From Pseudocercospora fijiensis CIRAD86 (Eukaryota; Ascomycota; Dothideomycetes; Mycosphaerellales; Mycosphaerellaceae), in NCBI RefSeq assembly GCF_000340215.1, contig NW_006921544.1:278599-342598 (forward strand): a stretch of 64,000 nucleotides of DNA, written 5' to 3'. Below are positions 11,081-21,074 of this stretch, one piece after another. Both the position numbers and the translations under genes were made by a program. The notes under the pieces are model-generated. The model worked only from the letters and a program-made list of their open reading frames with translations. It did no database searches and had not been told where the DNA came from. The first letter of the stretch is position 1. Every line of letters begins with the position of its first letter.

Positions 11081-11247
11081 CTATCTAAGTAATTACTATG
11101 CTAATGTTTACTATCTAAGTAATTTCTATGCCAATGTGTGTACTAATGTCCCGAAATTTTCCTATTTGCGAAATGCTAGCCAATGTTGCCAATCCAGTCC
11201 TATCCGAGTAATTACCATGCCAATGTGTCCCATTTGAGTATTTACCC
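11081..11247 (-). repeat. Right terminal inverted repeat (subrepeated)
   Basis: Read on the minus strand it gives GGACACATTGGCATGGTAAT, ACTCGGATAGGA, CGCAAATAGGAAAA, CACATTGGCATAGAAATTAC and ACATTAGCATAGTAATTAC. These are imperfect tandem copies of one ~30-bp unit that match the left end. It is less RIP-mutated than the interior, since CA and TG are still present, which makes the unit easier to read here than at the left end. Confidence 0.65.
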
Positions 11248-11249
11248 GA

Positions 11250-11817
11250 TTATCCACTCCTTCTCCGATCTATGCAGCAGGCCTACCGTTAGCCAAAAGC
11301 CACTAGCAACGGTCTAAAAGCCTTTTGCTTGTACGCGGCTGGGTTCTGGACCAGAAAAACATCAAGGAACGCCTATGCTTCCCATTTCAGCCCACATGGA
11401 ATCCGAAAGAAGTGCCGCTGATTACGCCGGTCCAGCATCGTCCTTCTTGATCTGGCATTCTTACCCGCATCTTACCTATCAAATGTCGCCGTTCCTACTC
11501 CCGGTCCATCTTAGAGTGATCGACGCTTACCATTATCTTTACCAATGCGACGGATTCCTCTTACATCGAGTCGTCTTACTCCAATGATGTGTGGAATGCC
11601 TGCTATGTTATAGACGTAGGCATATTGGGTTCCCTTCAGCACCCCAATCAACGCAAGATACTGCGTAGTACACAGGTGGGCGGCTTTTCTGTCGAACTTG
11701 TCATATAGGTCGGAGGTTTTAGTCTTGATCATTGAGAATCTTAGCGGGAGGGATAGGTTTCTGTCGGAGGCGAGGGAGAGGAGAGCTTGAGGATCTGCCG
11801 TTTTCCCCTGTCGTAGG
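11250..11817. other. Normal-composition spacer, no recognised gene
   Basis: GC returns to about 50 percent. A minus-strand frame of about 73 codons (11,511-11,732) and a plus-strand one (11,375-11,587) overlap; neither shows a known domain. Confidence 0.4.
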
Positions 11818-12043
11818 GCTACAACCTTGCACGAGTTCGAGACAGCAACTTGCCGCTCATCACATCGTCCTGGCTAGGCGTTATAGTGACGGGGAAACTG
11901 GAGCAGATGACTTGTGGTTTCGGAAATTGTTGCGAAATGGAGTTTGTACTTGATTTCGAACGCGAAATGTGTGCACCCGCGTCGTTCAAATCTGATTACG
12001 TACTTAATTGCACATATCGATTCGTCGGCCTGGCCGAGACATC

Positions 12044-12051
12044 CCTGAAGC
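12044..12051. repeat. Target-site duplication, left copy
   Basis: CCTGAAGC abuts the left TIR at 12,052 and is repeated directly after the right TIR at 15,799. The preceding base is C, so a 9-bp duplication is also possible. MULEs typically make 8-11-bp duplications. Confidence 0.85.
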
Positions 12052-12083
12052 GGCTGTCCTTATAATGAGGCAGAACCCAAGCC
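12052..12083 (+). repeat. MULE left TIR
   Basis: Begins GGCTGTCCTTATAATGAGGC and is identical over 32 bp to the reverse complement of 15,767-15,798. Confidence 0.9.
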
Positions 12084-12252
12084 TCCGCACTGCTACAGCG
12101 GGTCACCTACGGCAATGTCCGAGCGATGCGCCGCACCACTAGCCGCTATACTAATTTGTTAGCAAAGCGTGGAATTCAACATTCTGCATTCATTTCCATC
12201 GATGCACTATATTGTCGTCGCATTTTGAAGCCAAAGTTAACGTGTAGAAGTG

Positions 12253-15200
12253 CTATACTATCAAATCTGAGGTGTTGTTAGTTGTTGCGGCCTAAGGCAG
12301 CTGCTGCCGGGCGCAATTCGCTCAATACACTGAATTTGCTGAGTTTCGCTATGTCCGCCGGGCGCAATTTGCCTCTCCTGCTACTATACCGCTGTTAGTG
12401 TCTTGCCCGCTTATTTGGACTATTAGAAGGTGACTGAGGTATACGAGCTAGAGTATCTTGCTAAGCGTGTCGCATAACCTCGAATTCCTCTTTTGCTAGT
12501 CTACCTCCTGCCTGTATCGCTATAGGTGCTGGCGCCTGCCTCGGAGCCACTAATTGCGACAGTTTGATACCCTGCTCAGCATAATAACTACTGGCAACGT
12601 ACCCTTCCGTTAGTGGACCTTGGCCGAGTCGTACCTAAGGGATAGTGACATTGCGACCGCGTTCCTTAGCATCCTCAATTAGCTGAGAAACAGCGTAATT
12701 TAGGTGAGGATTTAACGCCTTCGAGATGCGCTCAAACTATAGGTTTATAACGGTATCCTTAACCTACGGCTCTTCCTCGTTTAGCGCCTCGTTATCTTCT
12801 AGGTTGTAATACTACTCGCGTAGGTAGAATAGCCGCTCCTTTATTGTCGCCGTACGCTTGTGCATACCACTAGCTGCTAGCTCTTGCTCTTCCGCGGCGG
12901 AAGACTTATTAGCAATAAGGACCTTTTCTATACTGTAGTATAGCTCGAAGCCATTGTCGCGCTAAAGCGACGTCTAGGCGTCAAAATCGTCGTCGGTAAG
13001 GTCGTCGATAAGCAGGTAGCGCGCCTACAGGTATCGGCATAGAATATGCCATTTACGGTAGAACTGGCAGTCGCATTCATTATTAGCAATCGCTTTAGCG
13101 GTCTCGCTGCGCTGTCGAAGGTTACCGTTGAACGCGTCGTTAGTACTAGCATTAATCTCGGGCGCAATTAAGTCGCAGGCGGCGTACGGAAGTGAGGCCA
13201 TCTAGCGATAAGTTGTCGCATATAGATAAAGCGAATGCGCGTGTTTCTGTGCTACAACGGCGGCGCGTCGATCGAGTGCGTTAACGACCGAGTCTAAGTA
13301 GATAATACTGCCCTTCAAAGAATAGTAATTCATCTGTTGTTTAACGCCGCTACGCTTTAGCAAACTATAGAAGTTCTCGAGGTTGCTAGTCGTCCGGATT
13401 TAAAGAAGAACAGGCGAGTAACTACGAGGAAAATGAGCCTATAATCGCCTATCGTTATACATCGTAACTTCGATGTATTTAAGCCGTTTATCCTTCTCCT
13501 TCTTCGACAAGTTATCTATCGCTTCGAGAAGGTCTGTAGCGCGCTTAAGACTGTCGATACAACTACCCTCGGTATGTCGATATTTGAGCGCTTTAAGTAG
13601 GTGCTTAAGCACCCTCGTAAACTTCCTGCCTTTCTAGTACTCATTAAGTGACTTCTCGTAGTGGAATTGGTATAGGAAATAGTCTACCTCTTGCTTACCG
13701 GCTTCTAACCCTCGGAATTCTAGCTGTACTACTAGCTGTTCCGCACCGCTATCGTCGGTTACAAAGTATCTTAGTTCCTACTTTTTTCGCCGATTTCTAT
13801 ACTATTCCTTTATTTGCTTGAAGGCCGCCGCTATTATTATTCTATCTTCTCTTAGCGAATAAAAATAGGCGCAAACTCGGTACGTATTCGAAGAATCTCG
13901 GACTATAATCGAGAAGAGCTTCTACTCGAGGGAATTCGTTTTGTACGTAGAATCGACGATTGAAACCTACCTAAACCGACTTAGGAGGTCTAGACCCGAT
14001 TCTTTAGCAAATACGAGGCAGCGAGAAGGATTGCCGTCGGCGGCTTGCTTAATATCGATATGTTGGTGATAATAATAGTCTATAAACAAAGAAATTAGTT
14101 ATTTTGAAAATAAGGTGTCGCGCTAAGTATAGGTCGCAGCCTAATTAGAAGCCGTAAATTGCGGAGATCGGAGGTGCGCTAGGGTTTCGAGTGCTTGCTA
14201 AGCTTGTAGGGATAACATGTAATTAGCGACGCTACCTACCGGATTAGGCAAGTTGCGGGGCTATACCATTAATTAAGTTTGCCAAGCAAGGTGTTAGAGG
14301 TAGGCGCGCGGACTTCGAGAAATTCGACTTACTTCTTTCTAACTACTCTCTCGCCTCTTTAACCTGCAAACTCCTACTTAAATCGTTGCTACGATATCGT
14401 AGATTTAGATATGCTTTCAACTAACTACGCGCTGCGTTATATACGGTCTAGATGTTGAATTTAGCACCGCTAGCAGTAAGAAGCCGCCTACTTCCACCTT
14501 CGAGATTATCGCTAGTAATTAGCTGTCGAATAGCAGCCGTTAAGTGCCCTCTCTAAACCTCGGCTCCTACTAACTTTAGAAGGAATGTAGGTGTCTTCCG
14601 CTAGTTAGCAACCTCAATAGTATAGTTGTGTAGCAATGGATTCTTCTTATCTTTAAACACCTTATAACGCAGAGGCCGTACGCGGTATAGTCTTCCCTTG
14701 TAATCACTCATTACTTGCGCACTAGGCTAACCTTCTTCCGCCTCCTCGTAATAGGTATAAACGTTGAGCACAGCCGGATAGCGCAAAGTCGCTGTTATAT
14801 TGCGCTTCCGCCTCTTTAATGGATCATTAGTCGTCTTGTTCATTATAAGATCGCGCCGACGACTACACCGACAGATAAACCTGTATTTACGCCGCTTCTT
14901 CTGAGGCGTGTAATACCTATAGCCGTTACTAACCTATACATTGTCGATAAAGGGCTAATAAGTCGCCTTCTCTTCCGGCGTTATAACAAAGGCTTCTGCT
15001 AACGGCTAGAATAGCTTCTGTCGCTATTCTTCTAGGTTTGGCGGCAACTTGAGTAATACAGACTCGCCATTGAAATGGAGTCCACTCTAATTAGTCTTAA
15101 ACTCATTGAATCCACCTTTGCCCTTTCCGCGCGCCGGCGGTCTATCATCCTCACTATTAGTCTCACTAGGCGCGTCTTTATCACCCTCTTCACCACCGAG

Positions 15201-15480
15201 CGCTTCACCACCGAGCGCTTCACTACCGAGCGCTTCACTACCGAGCGCTTTACTACCGAGCGCTTTACCACCTTCTTCATTACCGAGCGCTTCACCACCT
15301 TCTTCATCACCGAGCGCTTTACCGCTAAATCCAGCATTACTAAGCAACTGATCATCATCAAAGTTAAGGTTATATTGGTTGTCTGGCAACTAGGTATCAA
15401 TCGAGGTCTCGTCGACCGGTACAGGCACTGTATCACTAGCAATCTCCGCCTGTAGAGCGGCTATTTGGGCGGCGGTGAGG
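12253..15480 (-). pseudogene. MULE transposase, broken by TAG stops, catalytic triad retained
   Basis: One minus-strand frame can be followed with TAG as former CAG or TGG. The N-terminal part has a Gly/Glu/Ala-Leu-rich repeat (15,180-15,330), then GLHFNGESV near 15,070 and GYRYYTPQKKRRKYRF near 14,910. The catalytic core follows: VDSTYKTN near 13,950 (first Asp), VTDDSGAEQ near 13,755 (second Asp, 65 residues later) and TSNLENFYSLLKRSG near 13,380 (Glu, about 125 residues later). A SWIM zinc finger at 13,030-13,085 reads ECDCQFYRKWHILCRYL. A long Gln- and Glu-containing tail ends at a TAG near 12,253. It is in a different MULE subgroup from the 4.7-6.9 kb copy. Start uncertain: the frame is open upstream of 15,389 to about 15,560. 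Stops are few enough that the protein is otherwise full length. Confidence 0.9.
15180..15330 (-). repeat. In-gene tandem repeat of the MULE transposase
   Basis: A 15-bp-scale motif ACCGAGCGCTTCAC is repeated about nine times, partly alternating with a CTTCTTCAT spacer. On the coding strand it gives EALGGEEG- and KALGS-type units. Confidence 0.8.
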
Positions 15481-15597
15481 AGGCCCTCGGCGGCGTCTAT
15501 TGTCGCGATGCGAAGGTCGAGAAAGAGCACGAATTTGGTGGGTTTCGAGGGATATTGCGACGACTAAATCGACCGAGCGGACGAGCGAGAGGGCGGC

Positions 15598-15647
15598 GGC
15601 GAGTTGGCGACAGCGAGTTAGCGACAGCGAGTTGGCGACAGCGAGGT
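15598..15647. repeat. 14-bp tandem repeat
   Basis: GAGTTGGCGACAGC is repeated three times with one G/A difference, followed by a partial fourth copy. It lies between the transposase 5' end and the right TIR, so it may be subterminal sequence used by the element. Confidence 0.8.
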
Positions 15648-15766
15648 CTACAAGAGAAGGAATCTACAACACCTACTGGCGGGACAACAATGGCTAACTG
15701 CATCTAATTAGGTGTGGAAATAGGTGGGTGGCTATGCACCTTGGCAAGCCTGTCCCCACCCGGTGT

Positions 15767-15798
15767 GGCTTGGGTTCTGCCTCATTATAAGGACAGCC
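15767..15798 (-). repeat. MULE right TIR
   Basis: Ends CCTCATTATAAGGACAGCC. It is the perfect inverse of the left TIR over 32 bp. Confidence 0.9.
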
Positions 15799-15806
15799 CC
15801 TGAAGC
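15799..15806. repeat. Target-site duplication, right copy
   Basis: CCTGAAGC directly follows the right TIR and matches the left copy at 12,044-12,051. Confidence 0.85.
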
Positions 15807-16156
15807 TCTCGCAACTTTGCTGGCCCTTCTCTTCCAAGTTCCTCGACGACTGTTCTGCTTGCCATCCACAAATAACCAACTGCCGCTGCTTTGCGACGAT
15901 GAAAGACCTTCAGATGCCGAATTATGCCCCAGTGGACGATCCGTCGATGCCTCCATCCGTTGTGACTGTCCTGCGATCGCCTCTGCTCTCGAAGCAGCTC
16001 CCACGTCTGCCGCCGCAGAGCTCACTGTCACGTCTGAAGAACTCATGCCAGGGAACATTGAAGATTGCATTTTGGCTGCAGAGCTGTCAGCCAGAACAGG
16101 ATAGCATGATGAATCTACACAGAGCAACGGCGTGGTTCAGTGCCAAATGCTCGTAG

Positions 16157-16867
16157 ATAAGCTGATTCTGGAGGTCTGAAGCAGATGTCTGCTGAATCAC
16201 ATCCCCGCGGCCTCTGATCTGCCGCTTCATCTCGATCAGTTTGACCATCCTAAGCAACTCGGACGAAGCATTGCCAAACAGCTCGTCTGAAATGCTCAGG
16301 GACTTTAAGCTTGCATTCTCAGCCTGAGTACCATTACTTTGGTCCGCGAGTACATGATGAAGGGAAAGGCCAACCACGATCCATGGCGCCACGCCCCATG
16401 CAGCAACACCGCTACGGAACGAAGCCTCGGGAGTATGCATTGCTGGCCCAGATCCACCATAGGCGTTGTGGAAACCCCGGTACTTCTTGTCCCGTCGTGC
16501 GACAGCTGTCACTATGTTCACGGTCCTCGCTTGAGCACAAGCCGTCTGACCCTGGACACGCCGACTTTCGTTTCTTGCAGAACATAGCTGTGCCTGAGAT
16601 CGGGATACCAGCACAACATCCGGACTTAGTCGGCCACGCAGCATTGCCAACAACTCTCTCAGTCATCACCCTTGCCTGAAGGCTCGGCTTTGAAACGGCT
16701 TCGATGACGATGTCTCGATCGTCTTTTGTTCTTCGCAGGATGCGATGCCTACCATAGCTTGTTCGAGCTGGCTTTTTTGATGTCTGGGTAATAGATTGAA
16801 GGAAACCATGAAACGCTGGTTCGTCTAGAACAGGCGCATGCTGCACCACGTAAGATTGTCTTCATGA
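16157..16867. other. Region with overlapping weak frames, no recognised gene
   Basis: A minus-strand frame at 16,087-16,653 (188 codons) is the longest. Its C-terminal half looks protein-like (SDELFGNASSELLRMVKLIE near 16,250). No domain was identified and the plus strand is also partly open. Confidence 0.3.
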
Positions 16868-17314
16868 CCACGGCACGAACACCAGAAATCGGACGCCTGT
16901 CTTGCCACAATCCAGTGCAATGCCGCGAGCAGAGCCATCAAGGTCGGTACGCCTCAACATCAACAAGCACTTCTGGAGAGGCATTCGTGCAGCAAGAGAT
17001 GCCGAGATCACCCGTTCGAGGATCTCAGAGCCTGCCTGGGCGAAGAGAGTATTGCGGCGGATCATGTTGACCCAACGTACTTCCAATGGCTGTTCACCAA
17101 TCACACATCGTCAACAGATGAGCTCGGCGTTCAAGGCCAATTCAAGACCGTGCCGCTCACTACCACCAACGAACGGCCCTGTAAAATCATCCGATTACGA
17201 ATTTCGACTCTCCAGTCAGCCAGGCTGAACGGACATCACTTCTGCGTACGATTATGGCAACATCAGGCGGATGAGTATGGAAAACCTTTCAATTACATGT
17301 CTCTCAAAGCCTAG
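16868..17314 (+). pseudogene. Possible 3' exon or gene fragment, unknown function
   Basis: An open plus-strand frame runs 149 codons between stops, without a convincing start. The last 84 codons look strongly protein-like, including HVDPTYFQWLFTNHTSSTDE near 17,063 and NGHHFCVRLWQHQADEYGK near 17,228, ending SLKA before TAG. It could be the last exon of an intron-containing gene or a relic. Family not recognised. Confidence 0.4.
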
Positions 17315-17762
17315 AGTGTTAGGCAGCCGCATTGAGCGACTGTCTAGAGCAAGGACTGTTCACTACTGGCTACGTCGGCAAGATCATGTTCCCGTAGGGA
17401 GCTGTTGATCGGCCGAACTTCTATACGCAGAATTCCCGAGAAATTGCACACACAAATTTCAGACGTTCGTAGGCGAACGTTTTCTTCAACATCTGACTGT
17501 TACCTGGCCGACCATGGCGGCAGTGGTAAGTCGTCGCCGTACAAATGCGATTGAACTTCTAGTCTGGCTGCAGTTCCCAACACGATGTCCAGGATCGACA
17601 AATCCAGGTAGATTTCGTGCAAGATTGCGGAGGAAAGGCCGAGAGCAGATGGGATTTTGCACTAGCTATGTGGACCTTCAGCCTGGCTTGATTGATCTTG
17701 TGCTCTCAGCTTGCGATGTCAAGTCGGGTATGCGGCTGTTCCTTGGTTCAAGTGCTGCACTC

Positions 17763-18623
17763 TCAACCAGTCAGTGTCTGGGAATCTGTCGTATCACGAT
17801 CCCGGGCTTCTTGTGCTAATGCTTGACAGCTGAGATCATTTTCGAGTTCAGGTAGCGTGATTTGGCGTGATGGCAATACTACGCTTCCCAACTGACGAAC
17901 GACATCCTGATATAGGACTCTCGGTGCCTTGTCCGTTAGCTGCAGGCGGTGCCGAAAATAGTGAACGTTGCGCGGATTCGTCCGCACAGGCTCAGTTGGT
18001 GCGATGACCTCCTTGTCAGGCAGATGCTTCGTGGGCCTCTTACCGGGTGCTACTGAGTCCCAAAATGGTTCCACCGTAGTGGATGCCTAGGTACTCGGTG
18101 GTATTGAGATGCGCGATGCTGGACGAGTATCTCTAGGTCAAAGAACCGTATGGACTGCGTATGTGGTGGCTTCCATGTCGTTGAGATAGTTCGTGAGAGC
18201 GTCTGTGAGCTTCTCTTGATATGTGAGCACTTCCGATAGCAGCTTGGCCATGCTGACGACAGTATCCTTGTGCGATGCAAAGTATGTTAAGTGAACAAGT
18301 TGGAGCTCAGCTGGTGGGAGTGAGCTGGTCCACTCAGTCGAGAACGGGCTCCGTTGCTGAAGATGCCGCCCAGCCACTGTAAGCGAGATGGTGCGTTCCG
18401 TTGACGAATTTGAACTCTTCTGGCAGCTGTCTCGTCTTGGCGGTGATCCTTCCTTTCTTTGGTCATCTTTTTGCATGCTAAGACTTCGGTAGCCAACTTC
18501 TTGGGATGTTCGGAAATGGAAAACAGCAGCCTCATTTAGAAGATTGCCACTCGCAAAGCTCGCTATAGAAGCGTGTCCTTCTCTCGGCATGGAAAGTTTT
18601 GCACGCGCAGCGTTTGAAGTCAC
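17763..18623 (-). pseudogene. Unknown gene, one frame with two internal stops
   Basis: Two minus-strand frames (18,623-18,138 and 18,074-17,763) are in the same phase, separated only by a TGA near 18,139 and a TAG near 18,090. Together they cover about 285 codons. Residues around 18,330-18,150 include PPAELQLVHLTYFASHKDTV and MAKLLSEVLTYQEKLTDAL, a helical pattern. No good splice sites surround the stops, so decay is more likely than an intron. No family recognised. Confidence 0.4.
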
Positions 18624-19080
18624 AGTATCTTCTCGACGCCATTACAGCCTCCAACTTCTGCGGTAAGAGGCTACCTCGAAAGAGTCTGTGTCCCTGCTCC
18701 GTGTCCTGTCGTCTTGAGCAGCATGATCATTTCACGAAAATCCTATTGCAAGCATATGAACTCTATGAGCTTCGCGAGGCTCCGCGCAGGTTGCAGCATT
18801 TGGTAAACGCAGATGGAAGACCTCACGCCGTTTTCGAGGCAGGTGCCTGCCGGATTTCGAGCTCGATCCTTTTTGTTACCCTGCAATTGCCTTACAGGGG
18901 CTTCCGACAACTCACGGTAGCCGATTCCATGATCTTGAAAACAATGTTGGAAGTCCACTGCACATCCTATCTATGATTGCAAGGGAGGAGAAAGGGCACA
19001 GATCCTTCATTCCGTACATCGGCGCGTGCTACGCTTGGAATCTTCAGCCTCTTCGCGAAAATCGGGCCCAGACAATGCTG
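18624..19080. other. No recognised gene
   Basis: A plus-strand frame (18,599-18,976, 125 codons) spans this part but shows no known motif and is overlapped by a minus-strand frame. Confidence 0.3.
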
Positions 19081-19720
19081 CTGCTCAATGCCCATCCTTC
19101 AACGATGGTGACCTCGACCTTATCTCGAACTTCGGGCGAAGAGGAAACCCCCATGCCCAACACTCATCTTTCGTCGATTGCAAACTGGATCTGGTTCCAG
19201 GATTGGGCGCGATGCACGACTGTGGATCAACACCAACGGCCGACACATCTGCGTCTACGATCCTCAACCGAGAGATCCTCCTGGCAGCTTTATGCAGCGT
19301 CGAGACCCTCCAACTGGTTACACATTCACCATGGCTCTTGTTGTTCGAGGTATGCGGAGGCCGGGAAGCCTCGACCTCGCGATCCCGCCCGGCCGTCGCT
19401 GCTACCGTGTTGCTCAAGGTCCCAAAAGGTTCCAGCCGAGAGAACCTTCTGGTGGCTTCATGTTCGCCCACACTCCACAGCGTCGCGACACTCTGACTGG
19501 TTATACATTCACGATCAGGAAAGGCTCAACCTCGCGATCCTTCGACAGGCGCGCTGCCACCATGTCGCCCGAGGCCCAAAGAAGTCCAGTCAGGAGATCG
19601 TCCTAGCCTCTCTATGCTCGCTCAGGCACTACGGCGTCGAGACCTGGAACTGGTTCCACATTCATCATGGCTCCTCTCGTGCCAAGAAAGCTTCATTCTC
19701 GGGATATTTCTCATAGCTAC
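19080..19720 (+). repeat. Degenerate tandem repeat, spaced by multiples of three
   Basis: CTGGTTCC or CTGGTTAC with a following CACATTCACCATGG-like segment recurs at 19,191, 19,314, 19,497 and 19,650. Spacing is 123, 183 and 153 bp, all divisible by three. The plus-strand frame 19,178-19,606 reads repeated units such as RDPPTGYTFTM and RDTLTGYTFTI, with Arg/Pro-rich linkers (AIPPGRRCYRVAQGP). This suggests a decayed or fast-evolving repeat protein. Function unknown. Confidence 0.55.
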
Positions 19721-21060
19721 CGTGGTGCCCAAGACCCCGAGAACCCCCGGCCGAGAGAGGCTCCAAATGGCCGTTATTGGGCTGGCATCGACAATGGGAA
19801 GGGGGGCTGATGCACTGGGGACGATGAGTGCCCGCCTTCCTCTGCTCTATATGCTAGGGCAAGACCTAACGCATAGCATGTCGCCGGCAACCCTTCCAGA
19901 TCTGCGTTTCTTGTTCCCGGGAAGGCAAGTCGTTCTAGTGTCTTGTTGTTGATCGCCTCGCAGCCCGAGCAGAAGCTTATGCTCGTTAGAAAAGGCTATA
20001 GCGTCTGGTTAAAGATAGCCGTATACAAGATATGTAGGTGAAATCGCTGGGTGAAGCTGGTGAACCTCGCGTGAAGTTTCTTGGTTGAAAATTTGGTCTC
20101 CTAACTCTGGAACTGGTCTCTGGACCGCCACGAGTCATCCAAACACTGGCAGTGCCTCGTATGGCATCCATCTGTTTATGCCGCACCCGAGAATTGTGTT
20201 TCACCTTCCTGCGCGGATTTTGAGAGCTTGTGGGTGGCTCCTCGGCATGCTGTAAATCCAGTCGATTCTACCGTTTACCAACCCTGCCTGGCGAGCGATT
20301 GCGGCCATTTTCTATACTGCCATTTGATAGGTCTGCTGCACCTTCGATCCGAAGGGCTGCGACTCGTGCCGGTGGAGTTGTGCCTAGGAGTTCCTAGTCT
20401 CGCTTCCCCCTCGATCGCGTGGGATCTTCTTCTCGACAGCGCCTGGCTGGGCTTGCCTCATTCTGAAACTGAGCACGAATTGCTTCTCTGTCAGCGAACA
20501 CACCAGACTTTTGCAGGCAGACTCCAAGGTTGGTGCCAGTGCATTAGGGAAGAACTGAAGCTGAAGCAGGAGCATAAGACAGGACTGCTTGAATCACAAG
20601 GCCACGGCGCATGTGCAATGAAAAGCAGTAGAGGGCAGAATGCGAAAGTGTGAAAGAAAGAAAAGAAAATCGAGATCGGTCTCCTCAGGATGCAGGTTCA
20701 GGCTGCAGCACCTTCGCCATTACGGCAGCACACCCTTCCAATACAATCCCCATCGCTAGGCATAAGCCATGAAGCCTACCGAAACCCACCGAGAAACTCG
20801 CAGATCCCGAAGAGAAAATCAAAGTCCTAAGGCCCATTATGCCTCGAGTGCGGACAACCCATTGACGAAGAAGAAAGCCAGAGTAGCGAAGTCAACCATG
20901 TACTAGTCTTGCAGGCCAACCCAGAACAAACCAACCCTCATCGCAGCATGGATTTTAGCTGAAAGAAGTAGCTGCGTCCCAATCATCAAGCAATCATAAA
21001 GAAAGCCGACGCGTCCACACAAAAGTCCAATCCGGACGAAGGGACAGCTTCACATTGAGA
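19720..21060. other. No recognised gene; one weak frame
   Basis: A plus-strand frame at 20,228-20,653 (141 codons) has a helical C-terminal half (REELKLKQEHKTGLLESQ) but no known domain. The remainder is stop-rich in all phases examined. Confidence 0.3.
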
Positions 21061-21074
21061 TCCGTAGAAGGATC

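Larger units (their letters stand above)
1..11247. mobile_element. RIP-degraded ~11.25-kb TIR DNA transposon, probably MULE-type
   Basis: The block is very poor in CA and TG but rich in TA and CG, the classic RIP pattern of filamentous ascomycetes. Its first ~115 bases and its last ~165 bases (11,081-11,247) are inverted copies of each other, built from ~30-bp subrepeats with a core like GGACACATTGGCATAGTAAT and ATTACTCGGATAG. Composition switches to normal right after 11,250, so the right end is sharp. Position 1 starts inside a subrepeat, so the left tip should lie about 10-20 bases upstream of the window. Inside is a minus-strand MULE transposase, consistent with a TIR element. The target duplication cannot be checked because the left flank is missing. 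Alternatively the ends could belong to two separate copies of a terminal repeat; the single-element reading is inference. Confidence 0.6.
12052..15798 (-). mobile_element. Complete MULE with 32-bp TIRs and 8-bp TSD
   Basis: The element is 3,747 bp. Its ends are perfect 32-bp inverted repeats (12,052-12,083 and 15,767-15,798), flanked on both sides by CCTGAAGC. It encodes one transposase on the minus strand filling most of its length. The TIRs are intact while the gene carries many TAG stops, so the copy is non-autonomous now. If a source of transposase existed, the ends could still be recognised. That is inference. Confidence 0.9.
11818..16156 (+). pseudogene. Open frame split by the 12-kb MULE insertion
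   Basis: A plus-strand frame is open from 11,818 to the insertion point, with residues such as MEFVLDFEREMCAPASFKSD and then RFVGLAETSLK. Subtracting the MULE and one copy of the 8-bp target duplication lets it continue in phase from 15,807 to a TAG at about 16,154. The right part includes MKDLQMPNYAPVDDPSMPPS at 15,899. Together that is roughly 200 codons without a stop. The product is not recognised. Other phases and the minus strand are also open in parts, so this may be chance; phase continuity across the insertion is the main argument. Confidence 0.35.

Noticed and set aside
15032..15455. Several long frames on both strands at the Ser/Pro or Val/Lys repeats
   Set aside because: They are shadow phases of the short tandem repeat in the MULE transposase N-terminus.
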